Shown: positions 48,932-62,721 of the stretch, piece by piece
Layout: every line of letters begins with the position of its first letter
Position numbering within the stretch: the stretch's first letter is position 1
From: Megascapheus bottae
Taxonomy: Eukaryota > Chordata > Mammalia > Rodentia > Geomyidae
NCBI GenBank assembly: GCA_024803745.1
Contig: JANJXV010000010.1
Span: forward strand, 31,207,525-31,271,524
DNA: 64,000 bases
Direction: 5' to 3'
Notes under the pieces: model-generated
The model's database searches: none
What the model saw: the letters and a program-made list of their open reading frames with translations, nothing else
Told to the model about the DNA's origin: nothing
Program-made: the position numbers and the translations under genes

Positions 48932-49304
48932 AAGATTGGGTAATAACTCATACTTTTAAATCTTTTAAAGTACATGAGTCTTATTTGAATAAATTCAATT
49001 TGAGTTTCAAAAGCAGAGCAACAATATCTCATCTGACTAGTATTAAAGCAAAAAGCACAAAACTGGATCAAAATGTCATTTGTACACCAGAACTGATATT
49101 TAAGTTTTTCCATGAAAGTTATCACATGGATTTTGGTAACTGAATAGAGCTGTAGAAGTCAAAAATAAATACTTATTCTCACCCATTATGTGGATTTGTT
49201 TGTGTGTAGGTCAATTAGTTAGAATGCTGACTGATCCCAATCTCTGACCTCCCTTCTACTGCCTATACCTTTGTCATTCATAGTTTTGATTGTCTCTGTG
49301 TCTT

Positions 49305-49672
49305 TTTTGGGGGGAGGGGAGGCCTGGTCCTGGGTCTTGAACTCTGGGCTGGGTGCTATTCCTGAGCTTCTTTTGCTCAAGTTTAGTGCTCTACCACTTG
49401 AGCTTTCTGGCTTCTTTTGAATAGTTTATTGGAGATAAACAATTTCATGGACTTTTGCCCAAGCTGGCTTCAAACCTTGATCCTCAGATCTCGGCCTCCT
49501 AAGTAGCTAGGATTATAGGCATGAGCCACTGGTGTCTGGCATTTCTTTTCTACCACCCTGTCTCTTAGCTGTGTTTTCTTCCTTTAGCATGAAAATGTCA
49601 GGATAAGCCAGGCACAGTGCTCATGCCTGTAATCCTAGCTACTCATCAGGCTGAGATCTGAGGATCACTGTT
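49305..49672. repeat. Family B SINE pair in opposite directions
   Basis: Antisense copy 49305-49542 and a sense head fragment 49598-49672. Confidence 0.7.
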
Positions 49673-49889
49673 AGACATACTATTTATTATTTGCTTTATA
49701 TTTTATATTTCTTAAGCTGAATTTATTGTTTTTTTTTATCTTATATTTCTGAGTTGAATTTTTCTTGTCATTGAATAATACCAAAAACCCCCATAAATAA
49801 TCACTCTTGATAATTCATTTATTCAGAATTATTACTAAATGTATTGCTGTAGAGGTTCTTTTTTAGAGGCAGCTTAGGTTCCCATTTAT

Positions 49890-50333
49890 TTATGCATGTA
49901 TGTATGTATTTATTTATTTATTTACTTACTTACGGCAGTCTTGTGGGTTGAAATCAGGGCCTGGACACTCTTCATTGGACACTCTGCCACTTGAACTACA
50001 GTGCCACTTCTGGTTTTTTCTGTGTATGTGGTTCTGAGGAATCGAACCCAGGGCTTCATGCATGCTAGGCGAGCACTCTTATCATTAGGCCATGATCCAA
50101 GCCCCTAGGTTCCCCTTTTATAACTAACTACATGACTTATATCTTTTCTTTTTTGCCAGTCCTGGGCTTGACCTCAGGGCCGCAGCACTGTTCTTGGGCT
50201 TTCTTCAAAGCTAGTGCTCTACCATTTGAGCCACAGCACTATTTACAGCTTTTTCTATGTATGTGGTACTGAGGAATCGAGGTCTTCATGCATGCTAGGC
50301 AAGCACTCTACCACTAGGCCAAACTCCCTGCCC
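49890..50333 (-). repeat. Two diverged family A SINEs
   Basis: 49890-50103 and 50150-50333; the latter lacks the gaacccgg part of the B box. Confidence 0.75.
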
Positions 50334-50434
50334 ATGAATAATATCTTTTAAGCATTTGTAATACTTAACATTTCCTAAAGTATACTTACCTAGTTTCTTC
50401 AAAAGAGACATATATGTATCATAGCAATATTTTA

Positions 50435-50643
50435 TTTTATTTATTTATTTATTTTTGCCAGTCCTGGGCTTGAGCTCAGGGCCTGAGCACTGTCCTTGGA
50501 CTTTCTCAAGGCTAGAGCTCTACCACTTGAGCCTCAGCACCACTTCCGGCTTTTTTCTATATATGTGGTACCGAGGAATCGAACCCGGGTCTTCATGCAT
50601 GCGAGGCAAGCACTTTAACCACTAGGCCAAACTCCCAGCCCCT
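50435..50643 (-). repeat. Family A SINE (A1) with 14-bp duplication
   Basis: atagcaatatttta at 50421-50434 and 50644-50657. Confidence 0.92.
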
Positions 50644-50967
50644 ATAGCAATATTTTAAAGTACCTCTCTTAGCAGCTTGTTACATATGTATATTATGGCA
50701 GCTATATATTCATTGACATCTAAGGTCAATATCACTTTTTGCTGCTGTTCTTTCTGCCTTTTAAAAGCAGCATACTTCTGTCTGGTTGTGATATGGTTTT
50801 GCATGGAAAGTAGGTAACCACATTTGTTAGGAATTCTGGTAAAGAGTTTAGCTATCATGCAGAGGCCTTTGATGCAGTGGCCTTTGTTTATTGAGTTCAT
50901 GGATCAGAACATTGTGATATTTAAGTGAGGTGTTAATCATTTTGTATTTTAAGGAAAAATTCTTTTT

Positions 50968-51722
50968 TTTCATACTTTTTTATTGCAATTTATAGAAGGT
51001 TTACATTATATTCACCAGATGGAAGGTACATTACTTCACCAACATTGATACCCTTTCTCACATGTCTTGGTCCCCATTTCCCTTCCCTTACCCCCATCCC
51101 TGACCTTGTTTTCCCCCTTGCCTATCCTATTTCTGATACAGTATATCAGATAACAAGGTAAAATACTGTAACAATATGAGATAACCAAGGGACAGCAAAA
51201 GAGATAAGAGATAACATAGTGCATTAAGGACAACAATCACACATTATATGGCTTTTGTTTCTATATCTTGGAGGTCCTTTCATTTAGCATCATCCTATAT
51301 GGCCTTATGTATCTAGGTTTTGTTCTATTGCAAATCTCTGCTAGGAGAGCCCAAGGTTTCTACTGATTATGACAAATGAGGGAAACCATTGAGCCTATGT
51401 TCCTTTGAGTCTGACTTTCTTAATATGATTTTTTCGGTTCCTCAAAAGACTAAACATAGAGCTCCCATATGACCCAGCAATTCCATTACTTGGCATTTAC
51501 CCACTCGTCCAGAAACAAGGACATCATAAATCCACTAGCACAACGATGTTCACTGCAGCACTATTTACCATAGTGAAGATATGGAACCAACCCAGATGCC
51601 CCTCAGTTGATGACTGGATCAACAAGATGTAGTATTTATACACAATGGAATTCTGTGTGGCTGTCAGAAAGAACGACATCACCCCATTTGTAAGGAAATG
51701 GAAAGACTTAGAAAAAAATTTA
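50968..51722 (-). mobile_element. L1 3' end with inverted 5' segment
   Basis: 50968 to about 51430 is antisense L1 3' UTR; about 51437-51722 is the sense ORF2 C-terminal region (atatgacccagcaattcc, gatatggaaccaacccagat). No clear target duplication was settled. Confidence 0.85.
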
Positions 51723-51854
51723 CATTTATATTGATGTTGCTCCAGTTTTTCTCTATTGGATTGGATATAAATACTAATCAGTAAAAATGTTAACGTATAT
51801 ATGTTGGTAAATGGGTACAAGCCATTTACCATAGCAATGAAAAGGCTATAATGA

Positions 51855-52133
<279 letters not shown>

Positions 52134-52514
52134 TGAAATCTTGGAATCAATTAAATAGCTACATTGCTTAACTCATTGGGAAGCCAAGAACAATGGTATG
52201 GATGATCTTGAAGCCAAATTATATTTATAAAAATATTCTATGCTCCAAAACATGAAATACAGCCTAAATTCTGACTGTGACTAAAGATCTTGTCTGTTAG
52301 AAGTCTAGCATGAGAATGACAGAGAGAGTCATTAGTTTACTGGTCTTGGGCAAGGAACTAACTCCGTCATTTTAAGAACACTAGTTATTTACAGTAATGG
52401 TGACAGGACAATGAAAGTGAAAGGAAGAGATGTTAAGTCATGCAGCAAGTTCAAGTATAAAGAACAAATTAAGGTTGAGTCAGTGTGTGGAGTGTTGAAG
52501 AAAACCTGGATTTA

Positions 52515-52613
52515 CATCATGATTCCAGTCCTAGCTCTGTCATTAATGTACTGTGTAATCCAACCATATTATCAACCTCTCTTTTAGTTTGTTCAAATAA
52601 AAAATGGATTTAA
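52515..52613 (+). repeat. MIR element, interrupted by a SINE
   Basis: ccagtcctagctctgtcatt and caacctctcttttagtttg lie before the SINE; the core ends at aaaaaatgg. Confidence 0.6.
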
Positions 52614-52805
52614 GGGCCGGGAATTTGGCCTAGTGGTAGAGTGCTTGCCTAGCATGCACGAAGACCCGGGTTCAATTCCTTGGTACCACATACATAGCAA
52701 AAAAAGCCGGAAGTGGTGCTGAGGCTGAGGTGGTAGAGCTCTAGCCTTGAGAAAGACCAAGGATAGTGCTCAGGCCCTGAGCTCAAGACCAGGACTGGCC
52801 AAAAA
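52614..52805 (+). repeat. Family A SINE, sense, 15-bp duplication
   Basis: aaaaaatggatttaa at 52599-52613 and 52806-52820; inserted into the MIR tail. Confidence 0.92.
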
Positions 52806-52894
52806 AAAAAATGGATTTAAAAAATCTGAAACTTCTTAAATACTGTTATTAATGCCTGTGATTTCTCCTCGTAGCCTATCTGGGTCATCCTGAC

Positions 52895-53106
52895 CCCCTT
52901 TTTTTTTTTTTTTTTTTTTTGCCAGTCCTGGGCCTTAAACTACGGCCTAAGTACTGTCCTTGGGCCTTTTCCTCAAGGTTAGCATTCTACCACTTGAAAC
53001 CACAGCACCACTTACAGCTTTTTCCTATGTATGTGGCACCAAGGAATCGAACCTGGGTCTTTGTGCATGCTGGGCAATCACTCTACCACTAGGCCAAACT
53101 CCCAGC
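52895..53106 (-). repeat. Family A SINE, diverged
   Basis: Antisense dimer with a T-run of about 22; ctgaccc repeated at both ends. Confidence 0.82.
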
Positions 53107-53620
53107 CCCTGACCCTATTCTTTTCTGCCATTCTTAGCTGGAATTCTTAGCTAGACTGATGGGAAGTTTTAATACTTGGACCCTAAGCAGAGTCCGGGAA
53201 GATATGGGGAGAATATATGGAAGGAAGCCCTAGAACAGACCAGACTGCTGCTGCCTTTTTTTCTGTAACAAGAGTTTTATAATATTGATATACAATTACC
53301 ACTTGAAGTGATCACTTTTTAATATTTAAGAAGTACATTTTCTGTTCATTATATAAATTGTAGAGAAGATGCCTCTTCCCTATTTTGATGCATCTTTTTT
53401 CAGACATCTTTTAGACATACGTTTAGACATTTTAGACAATATTTTAACACATGGATTTATACAGATGTACTAAAATAAACATGCATTTTATTGAAAGTAA
53501 ATTATATCTTAAATAGATCATATCTTTAAAAAGTAAAAAGATGTATTATTTTAGTAGATATATTAGTTTTTAGCTTTAAGGTTTGCTACTTGAAAATATA
53601 CAGTATAAAAAAATATACCA

Positions 53621-54090
53621 GGCTGCGCATAGTGGCTCATGCCTGTAATCCTAGGTATTCAGTAGGCTGAGATCTGAGGATCGTGGTTCAAAGCCAGCCC
53701 GGCACTGAAGTCCATGAGACTTTTATCTCCATTTAACCATGAAAAATCCGAAGTGGTGCTGTGGCTTAAGGGGTAGGACTGTAGCCTTGAGCTGAAGTGC
53801 TCAAGGACAGCTCCCAGGGTCAGAGTTCAAGCCCTATGACCGAGTGGAAAAACAAAACACACATTACAACACAACCACCTTCTATACCGGCTGGTAGTGT
53901 AGCCTCATGGTAGAGTGCTTGCCTAGCATGCATGAAGACCTGGAATTGAACCTTAGTACCACATATACAGAAAAAGCCAGAAGTGGTGCTATGGCTCAAG
54001 TGGTAGAGTGCTAGGCTTGAGCAAATCATATCCAAAGACAGTGCCCAAGACCTGAGTTCAAGTCCCAGACCTGGCCCCCCCCCAAAAAAA
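53621..54090 (+). repeat. Sense family B then sense family A SINE
   Basis: Family B 53621-53838; family A 53888-54090, tail with a C-run then A-run. Confidence 0.75.
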
Positions 54091-54193
54091 ATTCTATACC
54101 TAGAAAATTAATTTGTTGAAGTTGTTAAATAGGTATGATCATCATGACTAGACCTTTTCCTATATCCTAAGTGGAAGGCAATTTTATCAAAGA

Positions 54194-54342
54194 CCTTAGA
54201 AGACTTTTACGTGTGCTATATTTAATAAATATAATTATTTTTATTAATAAAAGTTTATAATGAATATAACTGCTTATATTAATAGATATTTATATTTAAT
54301 AAATATATTAACAAATATAGCACGTGTAAAAGTCTTCTAAGG
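54194..54342. repeat. AT-rich inverted repeat
   Basis: 30-nt arms at 54194-54223 and 54313-54342, complementary at 28 of 30 positions, around an 89-nt almost pure A/T spacer. Confidence 0.93.
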
Positions 54343-54779
54343 AGCCTCATTGATGTGTGTTCATCTCATTACAGTTTTTAAAACTGACCACAAGGCATGC
54401 CTGTTTGAGGTATTAACACAGGAAAATATGATTTAGATGACCATTACAGTCATTGAAGTCAATGGAGAATGCTTGAATTAAAGCACAGTAAAATGAAATA
54501 ACTAGATAAGAAACGTAGTAACCAGGAATAGAATAATAATAGACTATGTGTCTATTAGAGGCTTTTGAATGGTGATGTCAGACCTGATTAGATAAGTACT
54601 GTGGTGTCATAATACTAGAGGCTCAAAATCCTGTTTAAAAGACACTTGCAAAGATTGAGGGAGGAAAGAAATAACGGGGGGAGGGTCGGTAATGTGACTT
54701 GGCGTAATTCAGATAAAGCAATCAGAGGGAATTTGTTTTGCTTTTCTTTTGCCATTTCTATTTAGGAATTAAAAAGCAT

Positions 54780-54900
54780 ATTTTTAATTGTTAATTATAA
54801 AGGGGATGTTCAAGTTACATAAGTCGGGCCATTAATACATTTCCTTTTGGACAGTATCATCCTATTCAGAGACTTTTATCAGATTTTTGATCCTACCAGG
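54780..54900 (-). mobile_element. L1 3' UTR fragment, second type
   Basis: taattataaaggggatgttc, cattaatacatttcc and ggacagtatcatcc match the fragments near 13650 and 28200. Confidence 0.5.
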
Positions 54901-56069
54901 TAGATGATTTACAGAAAGGAGAATTCGGAAGGTTTTAGGGACACAAATATTACTATAACTGTATATAAGAGCATTTCATTCTGATTTTTATTTACTAGAT
55001 ACAGATATTGTCAATTTACTACAACATAATCATGGGAAATATTTGTGAATTGTGAAGTGAAAAGAGCCATATTAATGATGGACTTCTGATGCTAGGCCTT
55101 CTGAATTGTGGAATTCATATTGTAGATAGAGATTATTTCCTTAGTGACTTTGCCTAAAATTTTATTAAGCTTCCTTTCATTTTTAGTAGAAATCTTAAAT
55201 GACATGAATTTGTTAATAGATTGTGAATTGTTTGTTAACAGTTCTAAAATTCTCGAAGATGTACATTTTAAAGTTTTATTGAAATCTGGCTTACACTATT
55301 AATTTTCTTTTCAAATTCTAAAAGTCAGTATTTCCAGCCTTCAAATTAAAAGACAAACCATTTCATCCTAGCTAGTTTTACATTATATTATATATATATA
55401 TATATACATGTTTTTCTACTTATATTTATGTTTATTCCAAAGAGACTTCTCAGTAATAAGCTCATTGTTACATAGGCTTATAAAATGGCTAATTGTATTT
55501 TGGACCTTTAGTCAAAGATGTGGAGTTTTATTGACAAATGGATGTAATAATCCCTAGTTCGGACACATGATCAGTGTCTTGCAAATGTATGAATAACCCT
55601 CACAGAGCTTTGACCAAACTTGGATTTACTGTATAATTTCTGATATTCCTACCTAAGCCAGTAGGTGTTTATTAAAGTGGCAATGCCATTTAGAAAGAAT
55701 TTCCACATTTTATTGATCACATTGATAAAAATGTAAGACTTTTTCTTCTTGAAGGATAATGATGCCCTTTGGCTAATAATTGATGTGCACACACACGAAC
55801 ACACATAAACTACGCAAACTTGTGTCCTATTTCTTGTCTTGGCATATTTTCTTCAGACCTTCTTAAGTTTGCAAATCAATTTCTTTTAAAAAATTTTATT
55901 TTTTATCATTATTATGCTATATTTACATAAATATAAATGAGTTCTATTTTGTCAAGTTATTTAGGTAATACTAAGTTTTTAAAGTTCTTGGATCTTAACA
56001 GTTAAATGTTATTTCTATAATTTATGTCATCAACTGTAAACGGATTTATGAGTAGATACTTTTATTTTT

Positions 56070-56245
56070 TCTTTTTGTCAGTCCTGGGCTTGGGCTCAGG
56101 GCCTGAGCACTGTCCTTGGACTTTCTCAAGGCTGGCACTCTACCACTTGAGCCTCAGCACCACTTCCGGCTTTTTTACTGAGGAATCAAACCTGGGTGTT
56201 CGTGCATGCTAGGCAAGCACTCTACCATGATGCCAAACTCCCGAC
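56070..56245 (-). repeat. Family A SINE, linker deletion
   Basis: Lacks the tctatgtatgtggtacc part between the two units. Confidence 0.82.
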
Positions 56246-56369
56246 TACTTTTTCAGTATACAAACTAAAATTTTCTCTTTTTAGTCTTTACTACCTTTTA
56301 GTTAGAATTACTAGTCGAGAAGCAGATGAAAAGTTATATTATTCTGGTTATTTTATTTATTTTAATTTA

Positions 56370-56605
56370 TTTTCTTTTTTTGTGGGTCATGGGACTTGAA
56401 CTCGGCCTGGGTGCTCTCCCTGAGCTCTTGAACTCAAGGCTACCACCCTACTCTGGAACCAAGCCTCACTTCCTGTTTTCTAGAAGTCAGTTGGAGATAA
56501 GAGTCTCAGGTCCTTTTGTGCCCTGTCTGGCTTTGAACCTTCATCCTCAGATCTCAGCATCCTGAGTAGCTAGGATTATTGGCATGAGCCACCATTGTGC
56601 CCACT
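56370..56605 (-). repeat. Family B SINE
   Basis: Antisense composite after a T-rich start. Confidence 0.75.
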
Positions 56606-57284
56606 TTAAAAGGCAGGTTAAGGCTAAATTTTTAGTGAAAGTAGAGTGTTAGGAGAAAAGGGAGGTTGTGCTGCAGTTATTACTTGAGGTCTATTGCATT
56701 TCTTTGCAGACATTTCAGAGATTTCCTTTTTAGGATGATAACTTCATGTGTCTTTAAAGCAAAATGTAAGCTTGAGGTCAAAAGAAGGAAGGCTAATATT
56801 TTGTAAATGCCTAGGTTTATTTGTGGAATTTATTGTGATTTTGCTATGGATTATATTGTTTGCCTTTATGAACATGTGTTTTGTGATATTTGGCATATAC
56901 TAGAGACTTCAAAGTACCACAGCAAATAAACATGTTCTAAAAGTTAATAATTTATGTAGACAAAACTGCCAGAAAATTCTTAAAAATTGGTACTCAAAGT
57001 CATAGTAGGATTTTAATTGCAATTTTAATGGGAGTTTAATGTGTGTATGCCAGACATCTAATCTTGCTACAATGCGAAGTAATTCACCTTCATATAAGTA
57101 ATGAATCCTTATTTTTAAAGCTCAAATTGGAAAAAGCCTTACATTATATTTTCTCCTGATTTATTTCCATTGATTTGTTTAGATCAGGAATACAGGATTA
57201 TTATTTTATGTGAATTGTTAATAATCATTTAAATAACTTTTGATACATTGATAGTTAAAGGTATTTTCTGTGAAGTGATACTAG

Positions 57285-57626
<342 letters not shown>

Positions 57627-57861
57627 TAATTTAAGAAACAGTAGATGCTGTATTTACTGTGGCATTGGTGAGGCATTATAATGATCAGCTGTAACATTCC
57701 TAGAAAACATGATTCTTTGAAAAGAAATTAACATGAAACTAATTTTAAAAATGGATTTTTGTCTATAGGTAGAAATATTAAAAAGTCGTATATGTTGTGT
57801 GGTCTTGCATATTGACACAAACCTTTCCTCCCATTTGTGTGTGTAGAGACTAGGTTATTTA

Positions 57862-58057
57862 ATGTATTTATTTATTTAGCCAGTCCTGGGCTTGAGCTTG
57901 GGACCTGAACACTGTCCGTGGACTTTCTCGAGGCCAGAGCTCTAACCGCCTGAGCCTCAGCACTACTTCCGGCTTTTTTCTATGTATGTGGTACTGAGGA
58001 ATCAAGGTCTTCGTGCATGATAGGCAAGCACTCTATTATTGGCCAAACTCCCGGCCC
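57862..58057 (-). repeat. Family A SINE with 16-bp duplication
   Basis: gagactaggttattta at 57846-57861 and 58058-58073. Confidence 0.92.
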
Positions 58058-58367
58058 GAGACTAGGTTATTTATTTTTTTTATTTAGTTTCTGTAGAGGT
58101 ACTAAGTATCTAGCTACAAGAAAAATACATATGAAGAAGTAATAAAGAGAAATGTATTATTTACAAGTGTAAATTTAGAAGGTTAATGATGTTTGTAGTT
58201 TGCTGAGCAATATTTAGAGAAGGCAAGCATATAATTAGGAAAATTTTGTTTTAAAATATTAAATGTGAAAATTTAAAGTGATTCTGAGGTGTACATTGTT
58301 AGCTAATGGAGAAACTTCTAGCTTTATAGAATATTGCTGTCTAGTTAAACAATACATCGGGCATTGC

Positions 58368-58569
58368 TGATTTTTTTTTTTTTTTTGCCAGTCCTGGAGC
58401 TTGAACTCAGGGCTTGAGAACTGTCGTTGGGTTTTCTCAAGGCCAGAGCTCTACCAGTTGAGCCACAGCACCACTGCCAGCTTTTTCTATGTATGTGGTA
58501 TTGAGGAATTAAACCCAGGTCTTCATGCATACTGAGCAAGCACTCTACCACTAGGCCAAACTCTTGGCC
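58368..58569 (-). repeat. Family A SINE, diverged
   Basis: Antisense dimer with caccactgccagc. Confidence 0.78.
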
Positions 58570-58649
58570 CTCTTATTTTCAAATATTAAGAGTAGGATTC
58601 ATTTTCTTAGATTTTAGGTTTTTCTTTCATCTTCAACTGTTGATTTTTA

Positions 58650-58958
58650 TTTTATTTTGTTGTTGTTGTTGGGCCTGGGACTTGAACTCTGGGACTGGGT
58701 GTTGTCTCTGAGCTCTTCAGCTCAAGGCTACCACCCTACCCTTGAGCCAAGCCCCCCACTTCCTGTTTTCTAGAGGTTAATTGGAGATGAGTTTCAGGTC
58801 CTTATGTGGCTAGGCTATCTTTGAACCTTGATCCTCAGATCTCAGCCTCCTGAGTAGCTAGGATTACAGGCATGAGCCACTGCGCCCCACTTCAGACTTT
58901 TTTTTTCATGTATTTTTATTGTAACTAATAGAAGGGTTACATTATATTTACCAGATAC
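58650..58958 (-). repeat. Family B SINE followed by a minimal L1 3' end
   Basis: Family B 58650-58893; L1 3' end of about 60 bp at 58898-58958, with cagactt repeated on both sides. Confidence 0.72.
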
Positions 58959-59018
58959 AGACTTATTTTTATGTTGACCAAAAACCATTTGAAGTGATGA
59001 ACTTTTCTTGTGGTATTT

Positions 59019-59043
59019 TAATTAATTAATTAATTAATTAATT
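59019..59043 (+). repeat. (TTAA)n microsatellite
   Basis: Six or so tandem ATTA/TTAA units at the tail side of the next SINE. Confidence 0.9.
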
Positions 59044-59044
59044 T

Positions 59045-59400
59045 ATTCATTCAGTGGTGGGGCTTTAATTTAGGGTCTGGGTACTATCTTTTGAGATTTT
59101 CACTCAAGGACACTCGACCACTTTGCTCCACAGCACTACTTCTGGTTCTCTGGGAGTTCATTGGCGATTAGAGTTTCAAGGACTTTTTGGCTTTGAACTT
59201 CCATCCTTAGATCTCAGCCTCCTGAATAGGTAGGATTATAGGCATGAGCCACCATTGGATGGTGGTATTTTATTTGCAACAGGGACTGCCTATGTAGCCG
59301 TTGGCTAAGATTTACTACATAACTCAGATTAGCCTTGAAGTCAGATCCTCCTTTCTTCACCTCCTGTGTGCTGGGATTAATTAGAGGTGTATGCTACCCC
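59045..59400 (-). repeat. Diverged family B SINE and B1-like fossil
   Basis: 59045-59258 is antisense family B; 59275-59400 resembles an antisense B1 (agattagccttgaagtcaga). Confidence 0.6.
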
Positions 59401-59801
59401 AACTACTTCTAGGATATTTTGATTAAGAAGTCTTTTTTATTAGTAGTAAGAAGTGATTTTTAATTCTGAAAGTTTTCATACATTGCCATGTGAAAAACTG
59501 GAACCTCTTCTATAGAAGTAAAAATGTACCTGCTACTTAACAAGGGAAGTTGTACTTTCAAGTACTTACTAAAATAAAAACACCTGTTTTGTTTACACCT
59601 GCCTATACACAAATAAACTCAAAACATTTGTTAAAGCTAGTCTTAAGAAGTATTTTATGATCTTAAAACAAAGTAAGTTATCTCCTATCTTATGAGATAA
59701 TTTTGGTTTAACGTTTGAATAAAAGAAAAAAAAGATGAGTGAGGATTTAGTCGGTAACCCACACATTATATTTACTTATCTTCATTGAAAATAATCTGTG
59801 A

Positions 59802-60233
<432 letters not shown>

Positions 60234-60864
60234 TGAAACAGTGTGGTTTTTTTTTTTTTTTAGGATTCAGTTTATTTTCTAAATTTGTACATTTTGAGTT
60301 ACTTCTAAATTTGCCATAAAAGTCATAGAAACAATAAACATAACATGTCATATAGATCTCCTATATATTCTAATGTGAAACAGTGTTTATATAGCAATAA
60401 TATGATGTGCTTGGAAGCTTAGTTTGGGCATGATTGTTATGGAGAATATTTACCACTTCAACTCTGTTTTCTGCTTCATTTTAATATCAGCTTCTGAGTG
60501 GTCTTAATCTGATTGTCATTCTTGTGAACATTTTTTTGAAGAACTTGTAGGTACCAGAAAGAATTCATAATTTAGCACAGGTCTATTTTCTATTCCAGCC
60601 CTAGCCACATTGTTGCTTTGTTCCTTGAGATTTAGCCACAGTGCATTTGGTTCAAGTCTGTGACAGTGCTGTGTTTAGGCCTCTGGTCTTTCCAGTTCTT
60701 TTCTTTCTCTCTTTGAATCTTTCTGACTCAGTCTTTCCATGACCCTCACATGACTATCCTCATATTTCAGTCCATGGCTTCAACATCATCTTCTTTGAAA
60801 GGCATTCTCCTTTTTTTATTTTATTGTGTTAAGTCTCTGAATTATTTGGCCTTATTTATTTTCA

Positions 60865-61165
60865 TAATCTTGGAGTGTTAAACTCAGGGTCTTACACTTG
60901 CCAGGCAGATACTCTGCTGTTGAACCATATTTTCTGATTATTTGTGAGGTTAGGTTTCACCTTCCTTCTTGGGTACACACTTGGATCACAGACCGCCTAT
61001 TTTATGCTTCTGGTCATAGTTGGGGTGACAGGTATGTGTCACCATGCCTGGTATCTTTTCATTGAGATTGAGCCTTTTGTACTTTTTTTGCCTGGGCTGT
61101 CTTGGAACAGCAATCTGTGTTCAGCCTCCTGAGTAGTTAGAACCACGTGCCAGCTACTGGCCCCT
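60865..61165 (-). repeat. ID/B1 composite fossil
   Basis: ttaaactcagggtcttacac, then a split B1-like part with cagcctcctgagtagttag. Confidence 0.55.
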
Positions 61166-61669
61166 CTGTGTATCATATGTGTGAGTATATGTGTAAATGT
61201 TTGTACTTTTATTTATAGACAAGAATTCTTCAGATTAAAAACATCGGTAAATATTCCCATATAGTCGTTTGCCCTTTTTCTTTTCCTTTCCTAATTCTTA
61301 TATTTGGGCACTCTCCTCTTCCTTCTTTTATTAAAGAATTTATTAACATTGATTTTTACATCACATTTCAAACGACGTATCTAACAAATAAGTATTCAAG
61401 AAGGGAATCTATATACAATCACTGGCACTTAGATTTTAGAGCATAATTAAAATTAGGCTGAGGGTTTGTATGTCAGAGATACATATTAATCTATGTAATA
61501 AAACATTATGTCTACAGTCATAGATTTTTATATCTATGTAGTTGTACTTATATTTCCAATACCATGTCCATAGCACTGGGTATGTAAGTATTGAGTCCTC
61601 GCTCTAGAACTGTTTGGATCTAATAGCCACATATTAATCTCCTCTTCCTTTTAACATAGTGTTTCACAC

Positions 61670-61832
61670 TCGCTCTTGCTCTCTTGCACTCTCTTGCTCT
61701 CTCTGCTTTCTCTCTCTCTCTCTTTTTCCCTCACACTCTTTCTCCCCTCCCTTTCTCCCCCTTACCCCACTCCTCTCTCCTCCTTTCCTTTTTTTTTCTT
61801 TTTTCCTCCTCTCTCCTCTGTTCTCACTGTGT
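61670..61832 (+). repeat. Polypyrimidine tract
   Basis: About 160 nt almost entirely C and T, with CTCT and CCCTCC blocks; a degraded SINE piece follows. Confidence 0.9.
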
Positions 61833-62039
61833 GCCTGCAGTCCTATCTCTGGCCTGGGAGCTGTCCCTGTGCTTTTTTGCTCAAGACTTGCTTACTGTAA
61901 ATTAAACTAAGAATATCATTAGTAATATTTAGAGTGAAGAGGTTAGAGGGTGTATGTTTAAAATAAAATGTATTTAATATTAAATACTTTGGATCTTAAA
62001 TGTCATTAAGTACTTCTAAATTTCATTTCTTTTCTTTCT

Positions 62040-62252
62040 TTTTTTTTTTCCCCCCCCAGTCCTGGGCTTGAACTCAGAACCTGAGCACTGTCTTTGGGCT
62101 TTTTTTTTTCTCCCTCAAGGCTAGTGATCTGCCACTTGAGGTACAGCACCACTTCCAGCTTTTTTTCTGTGTATGTGGTACTGAGAAATCGAACCCGGGT
62201 CTTTGTACATGCTAGGCAAGCACACTACCACTAGGCCAAACTCCCTGCCCTA
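62040..62252 (-). repeat. Family A SINE, diverged
   Basis: Antisense dimer with T-rich inserts in both the tail and the first unit. Confidence 0.78.
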
Positions 62253-62265
62253 AATTTTTTTCTTT

Positions 62266-62445
62266 TCTTCCCTCTCCCCTCTCCCTTCTCCCCTCTCCCC
62301 TCCTCCCTCCCCTCCCTCTTCTTCCCTCTCCCCTTTACCCTCTTTCCCTCTCCCCTCCTTCCTCCTTTCCCCTCTCCCTGCCTCTCCCTTCTCCCCTCTC
62401 CACTCTTCCTCTCTCCCCTCCCCTCTCTTCCTCTCTCCCCATCTT
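62266..62445 (+). repeat. (CCCTCT)n-like tract
   Basis: About 180 nt of CCCTCTCCC/CCCTTC repeats, nearly all pyrimidine. Confidence 0.92.
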
Positions 62446-62449
62446 TTCT

Positions 62450-62640
62450 TTTCTGTTCCAGTCGTGGGGCTTGAACTCAGGGACTGGGTACTGTCCCTGA
62501 GCTTCGTTTATTCAAGTCCAGTGCTACCACTTGGCCACAGTGCCACTTCTGGCTTTTCTATATATATAGTACTGAAGAATTGAACCTAGGGCTTCATTCA
62601 TGCTAGATAAGCACTGTACCATTAAGCTACATTCCCAGTC
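62450..62640 (-). repeat. Family A SINE, diverged
   Basis: Antisense dimer right after the pyrimidine tract, ending cattcccagtcc. Confidence 0.75.
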
Positions 62641-62721
62641 CTAAATTTCATTTATAATCTACTGGATTCCATCTTTTTATTCTCCAGTGAAAGTACATTT
62701 TCTCCACTATTACTTTTCTAA

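Noticed and set aside
51524..51832. A 102-codon minus-strand frame
   Set aside because: It lies antisense to the inverted L1 ORF2 segment and is chance.
61659..61910. Three overlapping Ser/Leu/Phe/Pro-rich frames
   Set aside because: All come from the polypyrimidine tract, which is stop-free in several frames by composition.
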